This document shows positions 54,323 through 64,000 of a DNA stretch of 64,000 bases, in pieces. A program made the translations under genes and the position numbers. The DNA lies in the NCBI RefSeq assembly GCF_002150805.1, contig NZ_MTBA01000001.1, positions 579,854 to 643,853 on the forward strand, in the 5' to 3' direction. Position 1 is the stretch's first letter. Each line of letters starts with the position of its first letter. Under the pieces are notes generated by a model, which was not told the DNA's origin, made no database searches, and saw only the letters and a program-made list of their open reading frames with translations. Source of the DNA: Oceanospirillum sanctuarii (GTDB taxonomy: Bacteria > Pseudomonadota > Gammaproteobacteria > Pseudomonadales > Halomonadaceae).

Positions 54323-57300
54323 ATGTCAGACGCACAGTGGCCCACCGGCATGATGGTGATTCAGGGCAATCATCTGGAAGAACTCAGGGATGTGATGACC
54401 GGTTGGATCCGGCGCTATCCGTTGGGGCCGTTAGATGATGAGCAGATTCTGGTTCAGAGTAACGGTATCGCTCAGTGGCTGAAAATGGCGCTAGCGGAAG
54501 ATGAAGACAAGGGCGGCTGCGGTATTGCTGCTGCGATGAAGGTTCAGCTGCCGGGGCGTTTTATCTGGCAGGCTTATCGCTGTTTCGAGCCGGATATTCC
54601 CAGCGCCTCTCCGTTTGATAAAGGCCCGCTGACCTGGACGCTGTATCAGCTGTTGTCGGATCAGGAAGCGTTGCAGGCCAAAGTCTCCAATCCTGACTGC
54701 TTATCGCCTCTGCTGGGCTTTCTGAAAAAAGATGCTGACCCGCGCCGCACCTACCAGCTGGCAGCCAAACTGTCGGATATGTACGACCAGTATCAGGTGT
54801 ACCGTGCCGATTGGCTGGAAGCCTGGGAGAAGAATCAGGATATTCTGATCCGTGTCGGACAGGAGCCGAATCAGATCCCCCTGCCAGACGAGCAACTCTG
54901 GCAACCTGCGTTGTGGCGTCTGCTCAGTCTGACCATTCTTGAACGTCCTCTGGATACGCATTCTCATGAAATGCTGGATGAAAAGGAGCGCTTCTGGGCT
55001 AAGAAAAGTCGCTCCGAAATTCACCGCATTATTGTCGATCAGTGCCAACAACTCGCTGAAGCACCCGATGAGCTGCCAAAGCGGGTCATCGTTTTTGGTA
55101 TCTCCGCCTTGCCACAACAAACTCTTGAGCTGCTGCAGGGCTTATCCCGTTTCTGTCAGGTACTGCTTTTTGTCCATAACCCGAGTCCTCATTACTGGGG
55201 TGACCTGATTGAAGGACGCTCGCTGCTAAAACAGTACACCCGAACCACCGCCCGCAAATTGCCGGAAGGCGTCCCGTTGGAAAGTCTGCACCTGCAGGGC
55301 AATCCGCTGCTGGCTTCCTGGGGTAAACAGGGGCGTGATTACCTGCACCTGCTTGACGAAAGTGATCAGCCGGAAGCTTACCGCCAGCACTTCAACAGCA
55401 TCGACCTGTTTCAACCGCCAAAGCCCGAGGGTAACGGTGTCATGCCGCTGCTGCGGCAGGTTCAGGACGATATATATCAGCTGAGAAGTCTGGATGAGCG
55501 GCAAAAGCTGAGTGAGCAGCCTGAAAGCCGGATCGACCCAGAAACCGATAACAGCCTGCAGTTTCTGATCGTCCACAGCCCTCAGCGTGAGGTGGAAATT
55601 CTGCACGATCAGCTGCTGGATGCCTTTGAACAGGCGCAGCTGCGGGGCGAGTCTCTTCAGCCGAGAGATATTCTGGTCATGGTGCCGGATGTATCGTTTT
55701 ATGCTCCCCATGTGCAGGCCGTTTTTGGGCGATACAGCTCGCAGGCGAACGCTGCTGGTGAATACAGCCAGCGGGATTCCCGCTTTATTCCCTACCATAT
55801 TTCCGATCAGGGGCAGCGCGGCATTAACAGTCTGCTGACCGCCTTTGAAACTCTGCTGCAGCTTAGGGATGCCCGCTTTGCGGTCAGTGAGTTACTCGAT
55901 CTGATGGATACCCCGGCGTTACAGGCTCGCTTCGGCTTAACGGAAGATCAGCTGCCAAGATTGCATCAGTGGATCAAGGGGGCAAATATTCGTTGGGGAC
56001 TGGATCAGCAGCAACGAGCGGAGCTGGATCTTGCGGAAGCCGGTGAACAGAACTCCTGGCTCTTTGGTCTGAAGCGCATGCTGCTCGGCTATGCCGTTGG
56101 GCAAAGTGATCGTTGGCATGAGATTGAACCGTACGATGAGATTGCCGGTCTTGAAGCAGCGCTAATCGGTCCTCTGGTATTGCTGATCGATGCACTGCAA
56201 CTCAGTCGTGATGCCATGATGATCGCAAGAACGCCAAGGGACTGGGAGCGGGTGATCAATGAACTCTGCCATCGCTTCTTTACCGCGCAGGAACCAGCGG
56301 ATGAGCGTGCCCTCAGTGACATCAGCAAAGGATTGGACAGCTGGTGTCAGGAGTGTGAACTGGGCCAGCTGACCGATGAGCTGCTGCCTCTTGAAGTGCT
56401 GAGGGAAGAGCTGTTAAGTCGTATCGATCAGCCCACCCTCACTCAGAAATTCCTCGGTGGCTCGGTGAACTTTGCCACCCTGATGCCGATGCGCGCCATT
56501 CCCTTTAAACAGGTCTGGTTGCTGGGTATGAACGATGCGGATTATCCCCGCAGCCAGCAGGCCGCAGACTTTGATCTGATGGCCAACGATTACCGCCCCG
56601 GTGACCGTTCCCGTCGGGAAGATGATCGCTACCTGTTCCTCGAAGCCCTGCTATCTGCGCGGGAGCGTCTGGTGATCTCTTGGGTCGGTCGCAATATTCG
56701 TGATAACACTGCCAAGCCGCCTTCGGTGTTAGTGGGACAACTGCGGGATTATCTGGCCGCAGGCTGGCGACTGGCTGACGATCAGGCTTCAGATCTGCTG
56801 GATGCCATCACCACCGAGCATCCGTTGCAGCCGTTCAGTGTGAAGTACTTTCTGCCGGATGAGGGCGGACGCCCCTTGCACTTCACCTACGCCAAAGAGT
56901 GGCGGGAGGTACATGAAGCAGGCGTGCTTTCTGAGCAGGTCGAGCACAAGCTTTCTAACCTGATGTCGGATCAGGCGCTGATCTCCGGTGATTCTCAGCT
57001 GCCGCCTTTGGCGTTGGATGCACCTTTAACCCTGAGTGATCTGGCGGAGTTTCTGCGTCATCCGGTGAAAACCTTTTTCAGTCGCCGTTTAGGTGTGCGC
57101 TGGTTTGATGAAGGCGAGATGGCTGAAGATGAAGAGCGTTTCGCACTGGATGGCCTTGGCCGCTGGGCGTTGCAGAAAACCCTGATAGATCGTGTCGTAC
57201 AACAGCAGGCGGTCTCTCCGGAAACTCCGGCGGATCTGCTGCTGGATGAAGCCCTGAATCGTTTGCAGGCAGCGGGGGAACTGCCCATGGCCGCCTTTGC

Positions 57301-58009
57301 GGAAGCGGAGCAGAACCGCTTGAAGGATGCGCTTTATGAGCCCCTCAGTCTGAGTCAGATGCTGCAGCAAAAATATCCGCAACCGCACACAACCCGTGTT
57401 CGGGTGTTTGAGCTGTCCTCAGGCGATCAGCTGGAAGCTCAGCTGAATGATCTGCGCCGTGATGCCTACGGCAACACCATACGTCTGATTTTGCAGCCAA
57501 GCCGATTGCTGCAGGGGGATGATCTCAAGTATTACCACCTGATCCGTCACTGGCCCGCGCATCTGTTTGCTCAGCTGGAACAACCTGTGGTGACTCATCT
57601 GTTGGGAGCCGACAGTCAGCAAAGTATTCAGATGCAGCCGGTTCCGACTGAAGAGGCGGAAGCCCTGCTGAAAGATCTGGCGGAAGCCTGGCTGGAAAAT
57701 ATCAATCAGCTTTGGCCACTGGCCTGCAAAACCGGCTTCAGTTATCTCACCGATGGCGATGCAGCTGGTGAATATCTGGGAGGCTTTAACCGCAGTGGCG
57801 AAATTGGCGATCATCCGGCTTATTCCCGCTTCTGGCCGGATTTTGAAGCGCTATCGGCTGATGGCCGTTTTGATCAGCTGGCGGAGCGTCTTTATGGTCC
57901 TATGTTAGCTTGTCTGAAGCCTGCACAGCCCGAGGGTGATTCACCGGATGCCGTATCTGATGAAAGCAAAAGCAGCAGCAAGGTTCTGTTTGAGGGAGGT
58001 GCCGCATGA
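54323..58009 (+). CDS. recC: Exodeoxyribonuclease V subunit gamma (RecC)
   Basis: A 1228-residue subunit of the RecBCD helicase-nuclease, which resects double-strand ends, recognises Chi and loads RecA. RecC is an inactive helicase/nuclease fold that scans for Chi and splits the strands. The family start MMVIQGNHLEELRDVM is followed by LVQSNGIAQWLKM, IFGISALPQQTLELL, and FATLMPMRAIPFKQVWLLGMND. It is about 100 residues longer than the E. coli protein. AAGGA lies five bases before ATG 54323. It overlaps recB by ATGA. Confidence 0.95.
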   Translation: MSDAQWPTGMMVIQGNHLEELRDVMTGWIRRYPLGPLDDEQILVQSNGIAQWLKMALAEDEDKGGCGIAAAMKVQLPGRFIWQAYRCFEPDIPSASPFDKGPLTWTLYQLLSDQEALQAKVSNPDCLSPLLGFLKKDADPRRTYQLAAKLSDMYDQYQVYRADWLEAWEKNQDILIRVGQEPNQIPLPDEQLWQPALWRLLSLTILERPLDTHSHEMLDEKERFWAKKSRSEIHRIIVDQCQQLAEAPDELPKRVIVFGISALPQQTLELLQGLSRFCQVLLFVHNPSPHYWGDLIEGRSLLKQYTRTTARKLPEGVPLESLHLQGNPLLASWGKQGRDYLHLLDESDQPEAYRQHFNSIDLFQPPKPEGNGVMPLLRQVQDDIYQLRSLDERQKLSEQPESRIDPETDNSLQFLIVHSPQREVEILHDQLLDAFEQAQLRGESLQPRDILVMVPDVSFYAPHVQAVFGRYSSQANAAGEYSQRDSRFIPYHISDQGQRGINSLLTAFETLLQLRDARFAVSELLDLMDTPALQARFGLTEDQLPRLHQWIKGANIRWGLDQQQRAELDLAEAGEQNSWLFGLKRMLLGYAVGQSDRWHEIEPYDEIAGLEAALIGPLVLLIDALQLSRDAMMIARTPRDWERVINELCHRFFTAQEPADERALSDISKGLDSWCQECELGQLTDELLPLEVLREELLSRIDQPTLTQKFLGGSVNFATLMPMRAIPFKQVWLLGMNDADYPRSQQAADFDLMANDYRPGDRSRREDDRYLFLEALLSARERLVISWVGRNIRDNTAKPPSVLVGQLRDYLAAGWRLADDQASDLLDAITTEHPLQPFSVKYFLPDEGGRPLHFTYAKEWREVHEAGVLSEQVEHKLSNLMSDQALISGDSQLPPLALDAPLTLSDLAEFLRHPVKTFFSRRLGVRWFDEGEMAEDEERFALDGLGRWALQKTLIDRVVQQQAVSPETPADLLLDEALNRLQAAGELPMAAFAEAEQNRLKDALYEPLSLSQMLQQKYPQPHTTRVRVFELSSGDQLEAQLNDLRRDAYGNTIRLILQPSRLLQGDDLKYYHLIRHWPAHLFAQLEQPVVTHLLGADSQQSIQMQPVPTEEAEALLKDLAEAWLENINQLWPLACKTGFSYLTDGDAAGEYLGGFNRSGEIGDHPAYSRFWPDFEALSADGRFDQLAERLYGPMLACLKPAQPEGDSPDAVSDESKSSSKVLFEGGAA

Positions 58010-61000
58010 GTTCGCAACCGTTTGATCAGAATCGGGATCAGAACCCGCAGCCAAGTCGGGATTTTAACTTTCTTACATTTCCGCTGACCGGTAGTCAGCT
58101 GATCGAGGCCAGTGCCGGAACCGGTAAAACCTTCAGTCTGGCATTGCTCTATACCCGACTCGTTCTTGGGCATGGCAGTGAAGTTGGAGATGGCGCAGAA
58201 GCCGATGGCAAGCAGACAGATGTTGAGAGCACAGGTTTCCATCGTCCATTAACACCAAAAGAGATTCTGGTGGTGACCTTTACCGATGCGGCGGCAGAGG
58301 AGCTGCGCGACCGTATCCGTGCCCGATTGGTGGAAGCTGCTGTCTTTTTTCAGGATCAGGAGACAGAAAGGGATCCCTTCGATCCGCTCCATATTTTGCG
58401 GGCCAGTATTCCGGTGGCTGAATGGCCCGGTTGTGCCTGGCGCCTGAAACTGGCCGCTGAATCCATGGACGAGGCCAGTATCTCCACTATTCACAGCTGG
58501 TGTAACCGTATGTTGGTGGAGCATGCTTTCGATACCCGAGGGCTGTTCAACCGTGAGCTGGTGACGGATCAGAGTGAACTGCTGGCTGAAGTGGTGCGGG
58601 ATTACTGGCGTAAGCATTTTTATCCCTTATCTGCCACCAAGGTCTCCTTGGTGTTGGATTGTTTCGCCTCACCGGAAGCTTTGCAGCAACGTCTGCAGGG
58701 GCTGATGGGCAATCATCAGGCGGGTCTGAGTTTTGAAGGTCGCCCTTTGGCTGTGTCGGATTTTGATGCCTGCCTGAACGCCCATTATGAGCATCAGCAG
58801 GCGCAGGAAGCCGAGGCTGCCCGTAAGGCAGAGCTTGAGCAAACCGCCCGCCGCCAGTGGGCAGAACAGCAGGAAGAGATTGAAGCCTATCTGTGGCAAC
58901 TGCAGCCTGTGCTTTCCGGCACTCAACATGACAGCGCCAAGCCGGAGAAATTTACCCAGCTGCTGCAAAGTATCGCCCTTTGGGCGAAGGACGAGGGCAA
59001 AGCGCCCGGTAAGCTGAAAAACTTTGCCGAAGGTGCTTTCAGTTTTAAAAAGGGCAAAGAGCAGGAGGTTAAAAACTTCCCCGCTTTTACCAGCCTCAGA
59101 GCGATTTACTGGGCGGATGCCATTTCGGATATGGATGGCGAAGAGGGTTGTGAGCAAAATCAGGTAGCTGTAAAAGAACCGGATACCGATCTCCGATCTG
59201 CGCTGACCGCCCATGCGCTGGACTGGGTCAGCACTCAGTTTGATGCCCGCATGCAACGCCGTGCCGAGATGGGCTTTGATGATCTGCTGACTCAGCTGGC
59301 GGATGCCCTGAATGACCCCGAGCATGGACCGCATCTGGCGACAACACTGGCCAAAGCTTTCCCGGCAGCCATGATCGACGAGTTTCAGGATACCGACCCG
59401 GTTCAGTATCAGATTTTTAACCGCATCTATCACCTTGAAGAGAACCGGAAGGAGAACCTTCTGGTGATGATCGGTGACCCCAAGCAGGCGATCTACAGCT
59501 TCCGTGGCGCGGATATTCACACCTATCTGCAGGCAAGAAACGCCACTACAGGACGGCACTACACTCTGAAGCGCAACTTCCGCTCCAGTGATGGTGTGGT
59601 TGCCGCCTGTAATCATCTTTTCCGGCATGCTGAGGAGCATCCCCGGGGAGCCTTCCGCTTTAAAGCCGATGGCGACAATCAGGTTCCCTATGTGGTAGTG
59701 GATGCCAAGGGGCGCAAGGAGCAGCTCTGCTTTCTTGGTCAGCCGGTTGCACCTATGACCCTCTGGCCCTTTGAGCATGACGAGGATGAGCCGCTGAGCA
59801 TGAGTGCCTATCGTCAGCAGGCGGCAGAAGTGGCCGCCAGTCAGGTGACTCACTGGCTGAATCTGGCACAGCAACAGCAGGCGGGTTTTGCGATCTTAAC
59901 GGATCAACAGCCTGATGGTTCCAACGGCCCTCTCAACATCGATCAGCCGCTGAAACCAAAAGATATCGCCATTCTGGTGCGTACCGGTAGTGAAGCCCGC
60001 CTAGTACGGGATCAGCTGGCAAAACGTCAGGTGGCCAGTGTCTATCTGTCGGATCGGGAGTCGGTTTTTGCCAGTGCCGAGGCGGTGGATCTGCTGCATT
60101 GGTTGCGGGCGGTTGCCGAACCGAGCGATGAGCGCTTGGTTAGAGCGGCGCTGGGCAGCAATACACTGGAACTGCCTTTGGCTCAGCTGGCCGACTGGCG
60201 GGAAGATGAGCTTGGCTGGGAAAGTCAGATGCTCTTCTTTACCCGCTTGCATCGTATCTGGCTGCAGCAGGGCGTTCTGGCGATGGTGCGTCAGCTGATG
60301 GATCACTATCGCCTGCCAGCCCGTTTGCTGAAAAAACCGGAAGGCGAGCGTTGCCTGACCAACCTGCTGCATCTGGCGGAGTGGCTGCAACAGGCAGCGG
60401 TTGAAGTAAAAGGCGAACAGGCGCTGATTCGTCATCTGTCTGAGCAGATCGAATCCGGTGACAGCCAGAATATCCTGCGTCTTGAGAGTGATGCCGATCT
60501 GGTACAGGTGATCACCATCCACAAATCCAAAGGTCTGGAATACCCGCTGGTACTGCTGCCCTTTATCGGCAGCTGGCGCGAGATTGACGGTAAAACCCCG
60601 CAGGTGAATTGGCGGCAGGGGCTGGGTGATTCCCAGCGGACTTACGCCGAAATTGCCGGAAAGTCGCGCTTTGGCGAAGCCTGGGATCTGGCCAATGATG
60701 AGCGCATCAGTGAAGACATGCGTCTGCTCTATGTTGCTTTGACCCGTGCCAGTCATGCGCTTTGGCTGGGTATCGGGCCGCTGAAATCAGGTAATGCGAA
60801 AAAACCTCAGATCGAGCGTTCCGCCATGGGCTATCTGTTGGCTGGTGGTGATGCTGCTCAGACCAAAACTGCCGAGGCGGTGATGGAGGCTTATCGGGCT
60901 TTGGCATCCGGCTGTGACAGCATTCGCTTGCTGGATCGTACTCCGGATGTGTTGGATAACCGACTGCAGCAACCGGAGCCTCCGGTGTTGAGCCCTGCCC

Positions 61001-62070
61001 GGGTTCCTCCGCAGCTTAATGCACTGAAAGGCTGGTGGATCGCCAGTTACTCGGCCATCGAATATGGAGCTGTTGCCGGTATGCGAGGCGGAGCTGATCA
61101 CAATGTTCATTCCGGTATTGCTCATTCTGGAGTTGCTGATCCTGAACTGGCGGTAGAAGCAACCGCCTCTGAAACCCGGGATGAGCCTCTGGAGCGGGCA
61201 CCGCTTCCGGAAGAGCTTGATGAAAAGAATGTTATGCACCAGTTCCCAGCGGGAGCCAGCTGGGGCACCTTCCTGCACAGTTTGCTGGAGTGGGCCGCAA
61301 TCCAGCGTTACCGCACCCAGGATGGTCAGTTGATTAAAGGTTTTCAGGCGGCGGCACTGGATGATGCCTCACGCCTTGAGTATCTGCAGCGGCAATGTGA
61401 ATTCCGCGAGATTGAGCATCTGGCTTCACCGTTGAGTGATTGGCTGAAAGTCTTTCTGCAGATGCCCTGGCCACTGATGACGGTATCAAGGTCAACAACT
61501 GCTGAGAGTAAACCTTTCTCTTTGGCGGGGTTGTCGCCCAAAGCCTGCGCGGTAGAGCTGGAGTTTCTGCTGGAAAGCCGCTCGGTCAATACCCAGCAGC
61601 TGGATCAGCTGGTCAGCCGTTACACGCTGGATCAGCAACCCCGTCCGGCAGCATTGCCCAATCAGCTGAATGGCATGCTCAAGGGTTTTATCGACCTTGT
61701 GGTGGAGCATGACGGCCGTTATTACGTGGTGGACTGGAAATCGAACAAACTGGGTGAGGACGATACCGCCTACACCCATGATGCCATGGTGGCCGCGATT
61801 CTGAAGAAGCGTTATGACCTGCAGTATTGCCTTTATCTCTTGGCGCTGCATCGTCAGCTGAAAGCCCGCTTGCCGGATTATGATTATGACAGGCACATCG
61901 GTGGCTCGGTTTATGTTTTCCTTAGGGGATGGCAGGGGGAGGAATCGGGACTGTGTTTTGAGCGCCCGCCGAAAGAGTTGATTGAAGCGCTGGATCGTCT
62001 CTTCCGGGGTGAGTCTGTGACGATCGGCTTTAACAGCCATGAATCCGGTGAACAGGGGATGTTGTTATGA
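58006..62070 (+). CDS. recB: Exodeoxyribonuclease V subunit beta (RecB)
   Basis: A 1354-residue UvrD-type 3'-to-5' helicase plus C-terminal nuclease. Walker A is ASAGTGKT (35-42); motif II IDEFQDTDPVQYQIF, motif III GDPKQAIYSFRGAD, and motif VI LLYVALTRASHALWLG follow. The RecB nuclease site is near the C-terminus (GFIDLVVEHDGRYYVVDWKS, Asp and Lys of the DxK centre). It is about 170 residues longer than E. coli RecB, with extra sequence in several places, for example between residues 1000 and 1080. It overlaps recC and recD by four bases each. Confidence 0.95.
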   Translation: MSSQPFDQNRDQNPQPSRDFNFLTFPLTGSQLIEASAGTGKTFSLALLYTRLVLGHGSEVGDGAEADGKQTDVESTGFHRPLTPKEILVVTFTDAAAEELRDRIRARLVEAAVFFQDQETERDPFDPLHILRASIPVAEWPGCAWRLKLAAESMDEASISTIHSWCNRMLVEHAFDTRGLFNRELVTDQSELLAEVVRDYWRKHFYPLSATKVSLVLDCFASPEALQQRLQGLMGNHQAGLSFEGRPLAVSDFDACLNAHYEHQQAQEAEAARKAELEQTARRQWAEQQEEIEAYLWQLQPVLSGTQHDSAKPEKFTQLLQSIALWAKDEGKAPGKLKNFAEGAFSFKKGKEQEVKNFPAFTSLRAIYWADAISDMDGEEGCEQNQVAVKEPDTDLRSALTAHALDWVSTQFDARMQRRAEMGFDDLLTQLADALNDPEHGPHLATTLAKAFPAAMIDEFQDTDPVQYQIFNRIYHLEENRKENLLVMIGDPKQAIYSFRGADIHTYLQARNATTGRHYTLKRNFRSSDGVVAACNHLFRHAEEHPRGAFRFKADGDNQVPYVVVDAKGRKEQLCFLGQPVAPMTLWPFEHDEDEPLSMSAYRQQAAEVAASQVTHWLNLAQQQQAGFAILTDQQPDGSNGPLNIDQPLKPKDIAILVRTGSEARLVRDQLAKRQVASVYLSDRESVFASAEAVDLLHWLRAVAEPSDERLVRAALGSNTLELPLAQLADWREDELGWESQMLFFTRLHRIWLQQGVLAMVRQLMDHYRLPARLLKKPEGERCLTNLLHLAEWLQQAAVEVKGEQALIRHLSEQIESGDSQNILRLESDADLVQVITIHKSKGLEYPLVLLPFIGSWREIDGKTPQVNWRQGLGDSQRTYAEIAGKSRFGEAWDLANDERISEDMRLLYVALTRASHALWLGIGPLKSGNAKKPQIERSAMGYLLAGGDAAQTKTAEAVMEAYRALASGCDSIRLLDRTPDVLDNRLQQPEPPVLSPARVPPQLNALKGWWIASYSAIEYGAVAGMRGGADHNVHSGIAHSGVADPELAVEATASETRDEPLERAPLPEELDEKNVMHQFPAGASWGTFLHSLLEWAAIQRYRTQDGQLIKGFQAAALDDASRLEYLQRQCEFREIEHLASPLSDWLKVFLQMPWPLMTVSRSTTAESKPFSLAGLSPKACAVELEFLLESRSVNTQQLDQLVSRYTLDQQPRPAALPNQLNGMLKGFIDLVVEHDGRYYVVDWKSNKLGEDDTAYTHDAMVAAILKKRYDLQYCLYLLALHRQLKARLPDYDYDRHIGGSVYVFLRGWQGEESGLCFERPPKELIEALDRLFRGESVTIGFNSHESGEQGMLL

Positions 62071-64000
62071 GTGATGGAATAATGATCCAGAATTTGTCAC
62101 AGGAACCGTCTCAGGTGCTATCTCAACAGCTAGCCGGGAATCTGCCCCTGATTCAGCAGCTGGAGATCTGGCAGGAAGCCGGTGCTATCCGGGCGCTGGA
62201 TCTGGCCTTTGCGCGCTTTATTCGTCAGCAGGTTCCGGAAGCTGATTGCCCGGATGCTGTGCTTCTGGCAGTAGCACTGGTGAGCGAACGTACCGCCCAC
62301 GGTCACGTGTGTCTGGATCTGCTTCAGGCACAGCAAGAGCCAGCGGGTTTACTGTCACCGGTTTCTGAGGAACGCCTGCGGGAGCTGGTCGGCCGTCAGC
62401 TGCGCAGTCAGCTTAATGCTGTGTCTCTGACACAATGGCTGGAACAGCTGACGGCTTGTTCCGCGATTGAAGATTTACGCGACCAGCTGGATACAGATGT
62501 CGTTTTGGCTCGAGGCAATCAGCCACTGGTGCTGACAGGAAGCACTGAGCGGCCTCTGCTTTATCTGCGCCGCTACTGGCAGTACGAGCAGGAGGTTCGC
62601 CGGGGCATTGAGCAGCGTCTGGTTCCTCTGGAAGTATCTGACAAGATTCAGCCTCTGATGCAGATCGTTTTCGGGCCTGAACCGGATCAGCTGGTGCCTA
62701 ACTGGCAGAAGGTTGCCTGTGGTCTGTCGGCCCGCAGCGGCTTCAGCATTATTACCGGGGGGCCGGGAACGGGGAAAACCACCACGGTAGTGCGCCTCTT
62801 GGCGCTGTTGCAGGGACTGGAGCTGGCAGAGGGCGAGCCACCTTTGGTGATTCGCCTTGCTGCTCCCACTGGTAAAGCGGCAGCCCGACTGAACGAATCT
62901 ATCGCCGGCAGTGTGCAGCGGCTGAATCTGAACCTTGAGGCTTTATCGGCAGATGCGCGGGGGCTGTTCCCGCAGGATTTGCCTGCAGATCAGTGGCAGG
63001 CATCAATTCCGACCGAGGTCAGCACCCTGCACCGTTTACTCGGCAGTCAGGCTAATACCCGTCACTTCCGTCATAACCGGGCCAATCCGTTACCAGCCGA
63101 TATTGTTGTGGTGGATGAAGCCTCCATGGTGGATGTGGAGATGATGGCCAGGCTGATGGATGCTCTTCGACCGGGTGCCCGCCTGATCCTTTTGGGGGAT
63201 AAAGACCAGCTGGCATCGGTGGAAGCGGGCTCTGTATTGGGGGATCTCTGTCAGCAGGCAGAGGCGGGGCATTACAGTAAGAAGAGTTGTGCTTATGTGG
63301 CATCCTCCACGGGGCAGTTGATCGGCGAAGAGTATCAGGCCACTCAAGAAACTCTGGCCCTGCCAAAGCTTGCCCGTATGCTGAGTCAGGCTACTACCAT
63401 GCTGCGCCACTGCTACCGTTCTGAAGGTCAGGGCTTGCTGGACTTTGCCGCCTGGGTGAATCAGCAGGGTGTTTTGGACTTTGGCCTAGCAGGTTTACAG
63501 GGTTACTTCCGCCAGTTTACCGATGAGCTGAATGCCCTTGAACTGCCATTAATTCAGGAACAGCACAGAGACTGGAGCGCATTTGACCAGCTGATACTGA
63601 CCGGTTATCAGCCTTATCTGCAAAAATTGAATGAGTTAGAGCGTGTTCTTGCTGATTCAGAGCAGTCTGTATCTACTGAACAGGCTTTGGAAAGCTGGGT
63701 GCTGAAGCTGTTTGAGCAGCATAAGAAATTCCAGCTGCTGTGTGCGGTTCGGCAGGGGGACTTTGGCGTCGAAGGCCTTAATCTGCGTATCCGACAGTTA
63801 CTCGCTAACCGTCGTCTGATCGATGCCGGTGAGCAGCAGTGGTACTCCGGCAGACCTGTGCTGGTGACGCAGAATGATTACAGCCTCAAGCTGATGAACG
63901 GTGATATCGGTATCTGCCTGCAGTTACCACAGGGGAATGAAGAAACGGCCGGCTCCGGTATCAGCCCTTTCCGGGTTGCTTTCCCGGATGGCAAAGGCGG
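62067..64000 (+). CDS. recD: Exodeoxyribonuclease V subunit alpha (RecD), 3' partial
   Basis: A superfamily 1B 5'-to-3' helicase and the fast motor of RecBCD. The frame runs without a stop from ATG 62067 to the end of the window, so 644 residues are visible and the C-terminus is missing. Walker A is GGPGTGKTTT with the Lys at residue 237; motif II is VVVDEASMVDVEM, and LGDKDQLASVEAG is motif III. The start overlaps the recB stop in ATGA. The RecB-interacting N-terminal region (~1-120) is present. Confidence 0.94.
   Translation, partial: MSDGIMIQNLSQEPSQVLSQQLAGNLPLIQQLEIWQEAGAIRALDLAFARFIRQQVPEADCPDAVLLAVALVSERTAHGHVCLDLLQAQQEPAGLLSPVSEERLRELVGRQLRSQLNAVSLTQWLEQLTACSAIEDLRDQLDTDVVLARGNQPLVLTGSTERPLLYLRRYWQYEQEVRRGIEQRLVPLEVSDKIQPLMQIVFGPEPDQLVPNWQKVACGLSARSGFSIITGGPGTGKTTTVVRLLALLQGLELAEGEPPLVIRLAAPTGKAAARLNESIAGSVQRLNLNLEALSADARGLFPQDLPADQWQASIPTEVSTLHRLLGSQANTRHFRHNRANPLPADIVVVDEASMVDVEMMARLMDALRPGARLILLGDKDQLASVEAGSVLGDLCQQAEAGHYSKKSCAYVASSTGQLIGEEYQATQETLALPKLARMLSQATTMLRHCYRSEGQGLLDFAAWVNQQGVLDFGLAGLQGYFRQFTDELNALELPLIQEQHRDWSAFDQLILTGYQPYLQKLNELERVLADSEQSVSTEQALESWVLKLFEQHKKFQLLCAVRQGDFGVEGLNLRIRQLLANRRLIDAGEQQWYSGRPVLVTQNDYSLKLMNGDIGICLQLPQGNEETAGSGISPFRVAFPDGKG

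Noticed and set aside
58669-59874. 401-codon open frame on the minus strand opposite recB
   Set aside because: It lies wholly antisense to conserved RecB helicase sequence, has no convincing ribosome site and its translation looks like no protein family; G/C-rich codon bias on the plus strand explains its openness.

Overview
The window reads as chromosomal core sequence of a marine, Oceanospirillaceae-like gammaproteobacterium. The inference rests on family content: E. coli-like PpsA/PpsR, RNase II, NudC, MltC, GhrA, SbcCD and RecBCD, together with families common in Pseudomonas and marine relatives (PA2778/PA2779, DUF2947, DUF3010, HopJ). I see no insertion sequence, prophage, CRISPR array or rRNA. 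The only RNA gene found is one tRNA-Val(GAC).

Layout. 1-6.9 kb: 3' part of an MltC-type lytic transglycosylase, a PilZ protein, divergent ppsR/ppsA, a lipoprotein hydrolase, a RidA protein and a DUF3010 protein. 7-10.6 kb: nudC, then an SSS symporter coupled to an atypical metallophosphoesterase, then a DUF2798 membrane protein. 10.8-13.7 kb: RNase II divergent from an RraA/aldolase-family gene. 14-20 kb: a complete RND efflux operon (outer-membrane factor, adaptor, pump). 20-26.3 kb: ghrA with a structured leader, an SLC13 transporter, a B12-binding radical SAM protein and small genes (YkgJ, PpiC, YjbQ, HopJ). 26.5-32.3 kb: a signalling cluster of a membrane diguanylate cyclase, a PAS-GGDEF-EAL protein and an Aer-like chemoreceptor. 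32.5-40.3 kb: lipoprotein cytochrome c, DUF2947, sbcDC and the PA2779/PA2778 pair. 40.5-44.7 kb: a second RND pair. 44.8-48.1 kb: a small exported protein, glycerate kinase, an orphan solute-binding protein and a DUF3750 lipoprotein. 48-53 kb: a response regulator with degenerate GGDEF and EAL domains followed by a membrane HisKA_2-type histidine kinase. 53.4-64 kb: peroxiredoxin, tRNA-Val and recC-recB-recD, with recD cut by the window end.

How the genes work together. Cyclic-di-GMP signalling recurs (PilZ protein, diguanylate cyclase, GGDEF-EAL protein and a probably non-catalytic GGDEF/EAL response regulator). DNA-end processing is represented by both SbcCD and RecBCD, and envelope export by two unrelated RND systems. 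PpsR and PpsA form a regulator/target pair for gluconeogenic PEP synthesis. GhrA and glycerate kinase could both act in glyoxylate/glycerate metabolism, but they lie 25 kb apart.

The best candidates for undescribed biology are the degenerate response regulator/kinase pair, the PA2779/PA2778 pair and the metallophosphoesterase with altered metal-binding motifs. Starts were chosen by ribosome-binding site and family length. No database search was possible.
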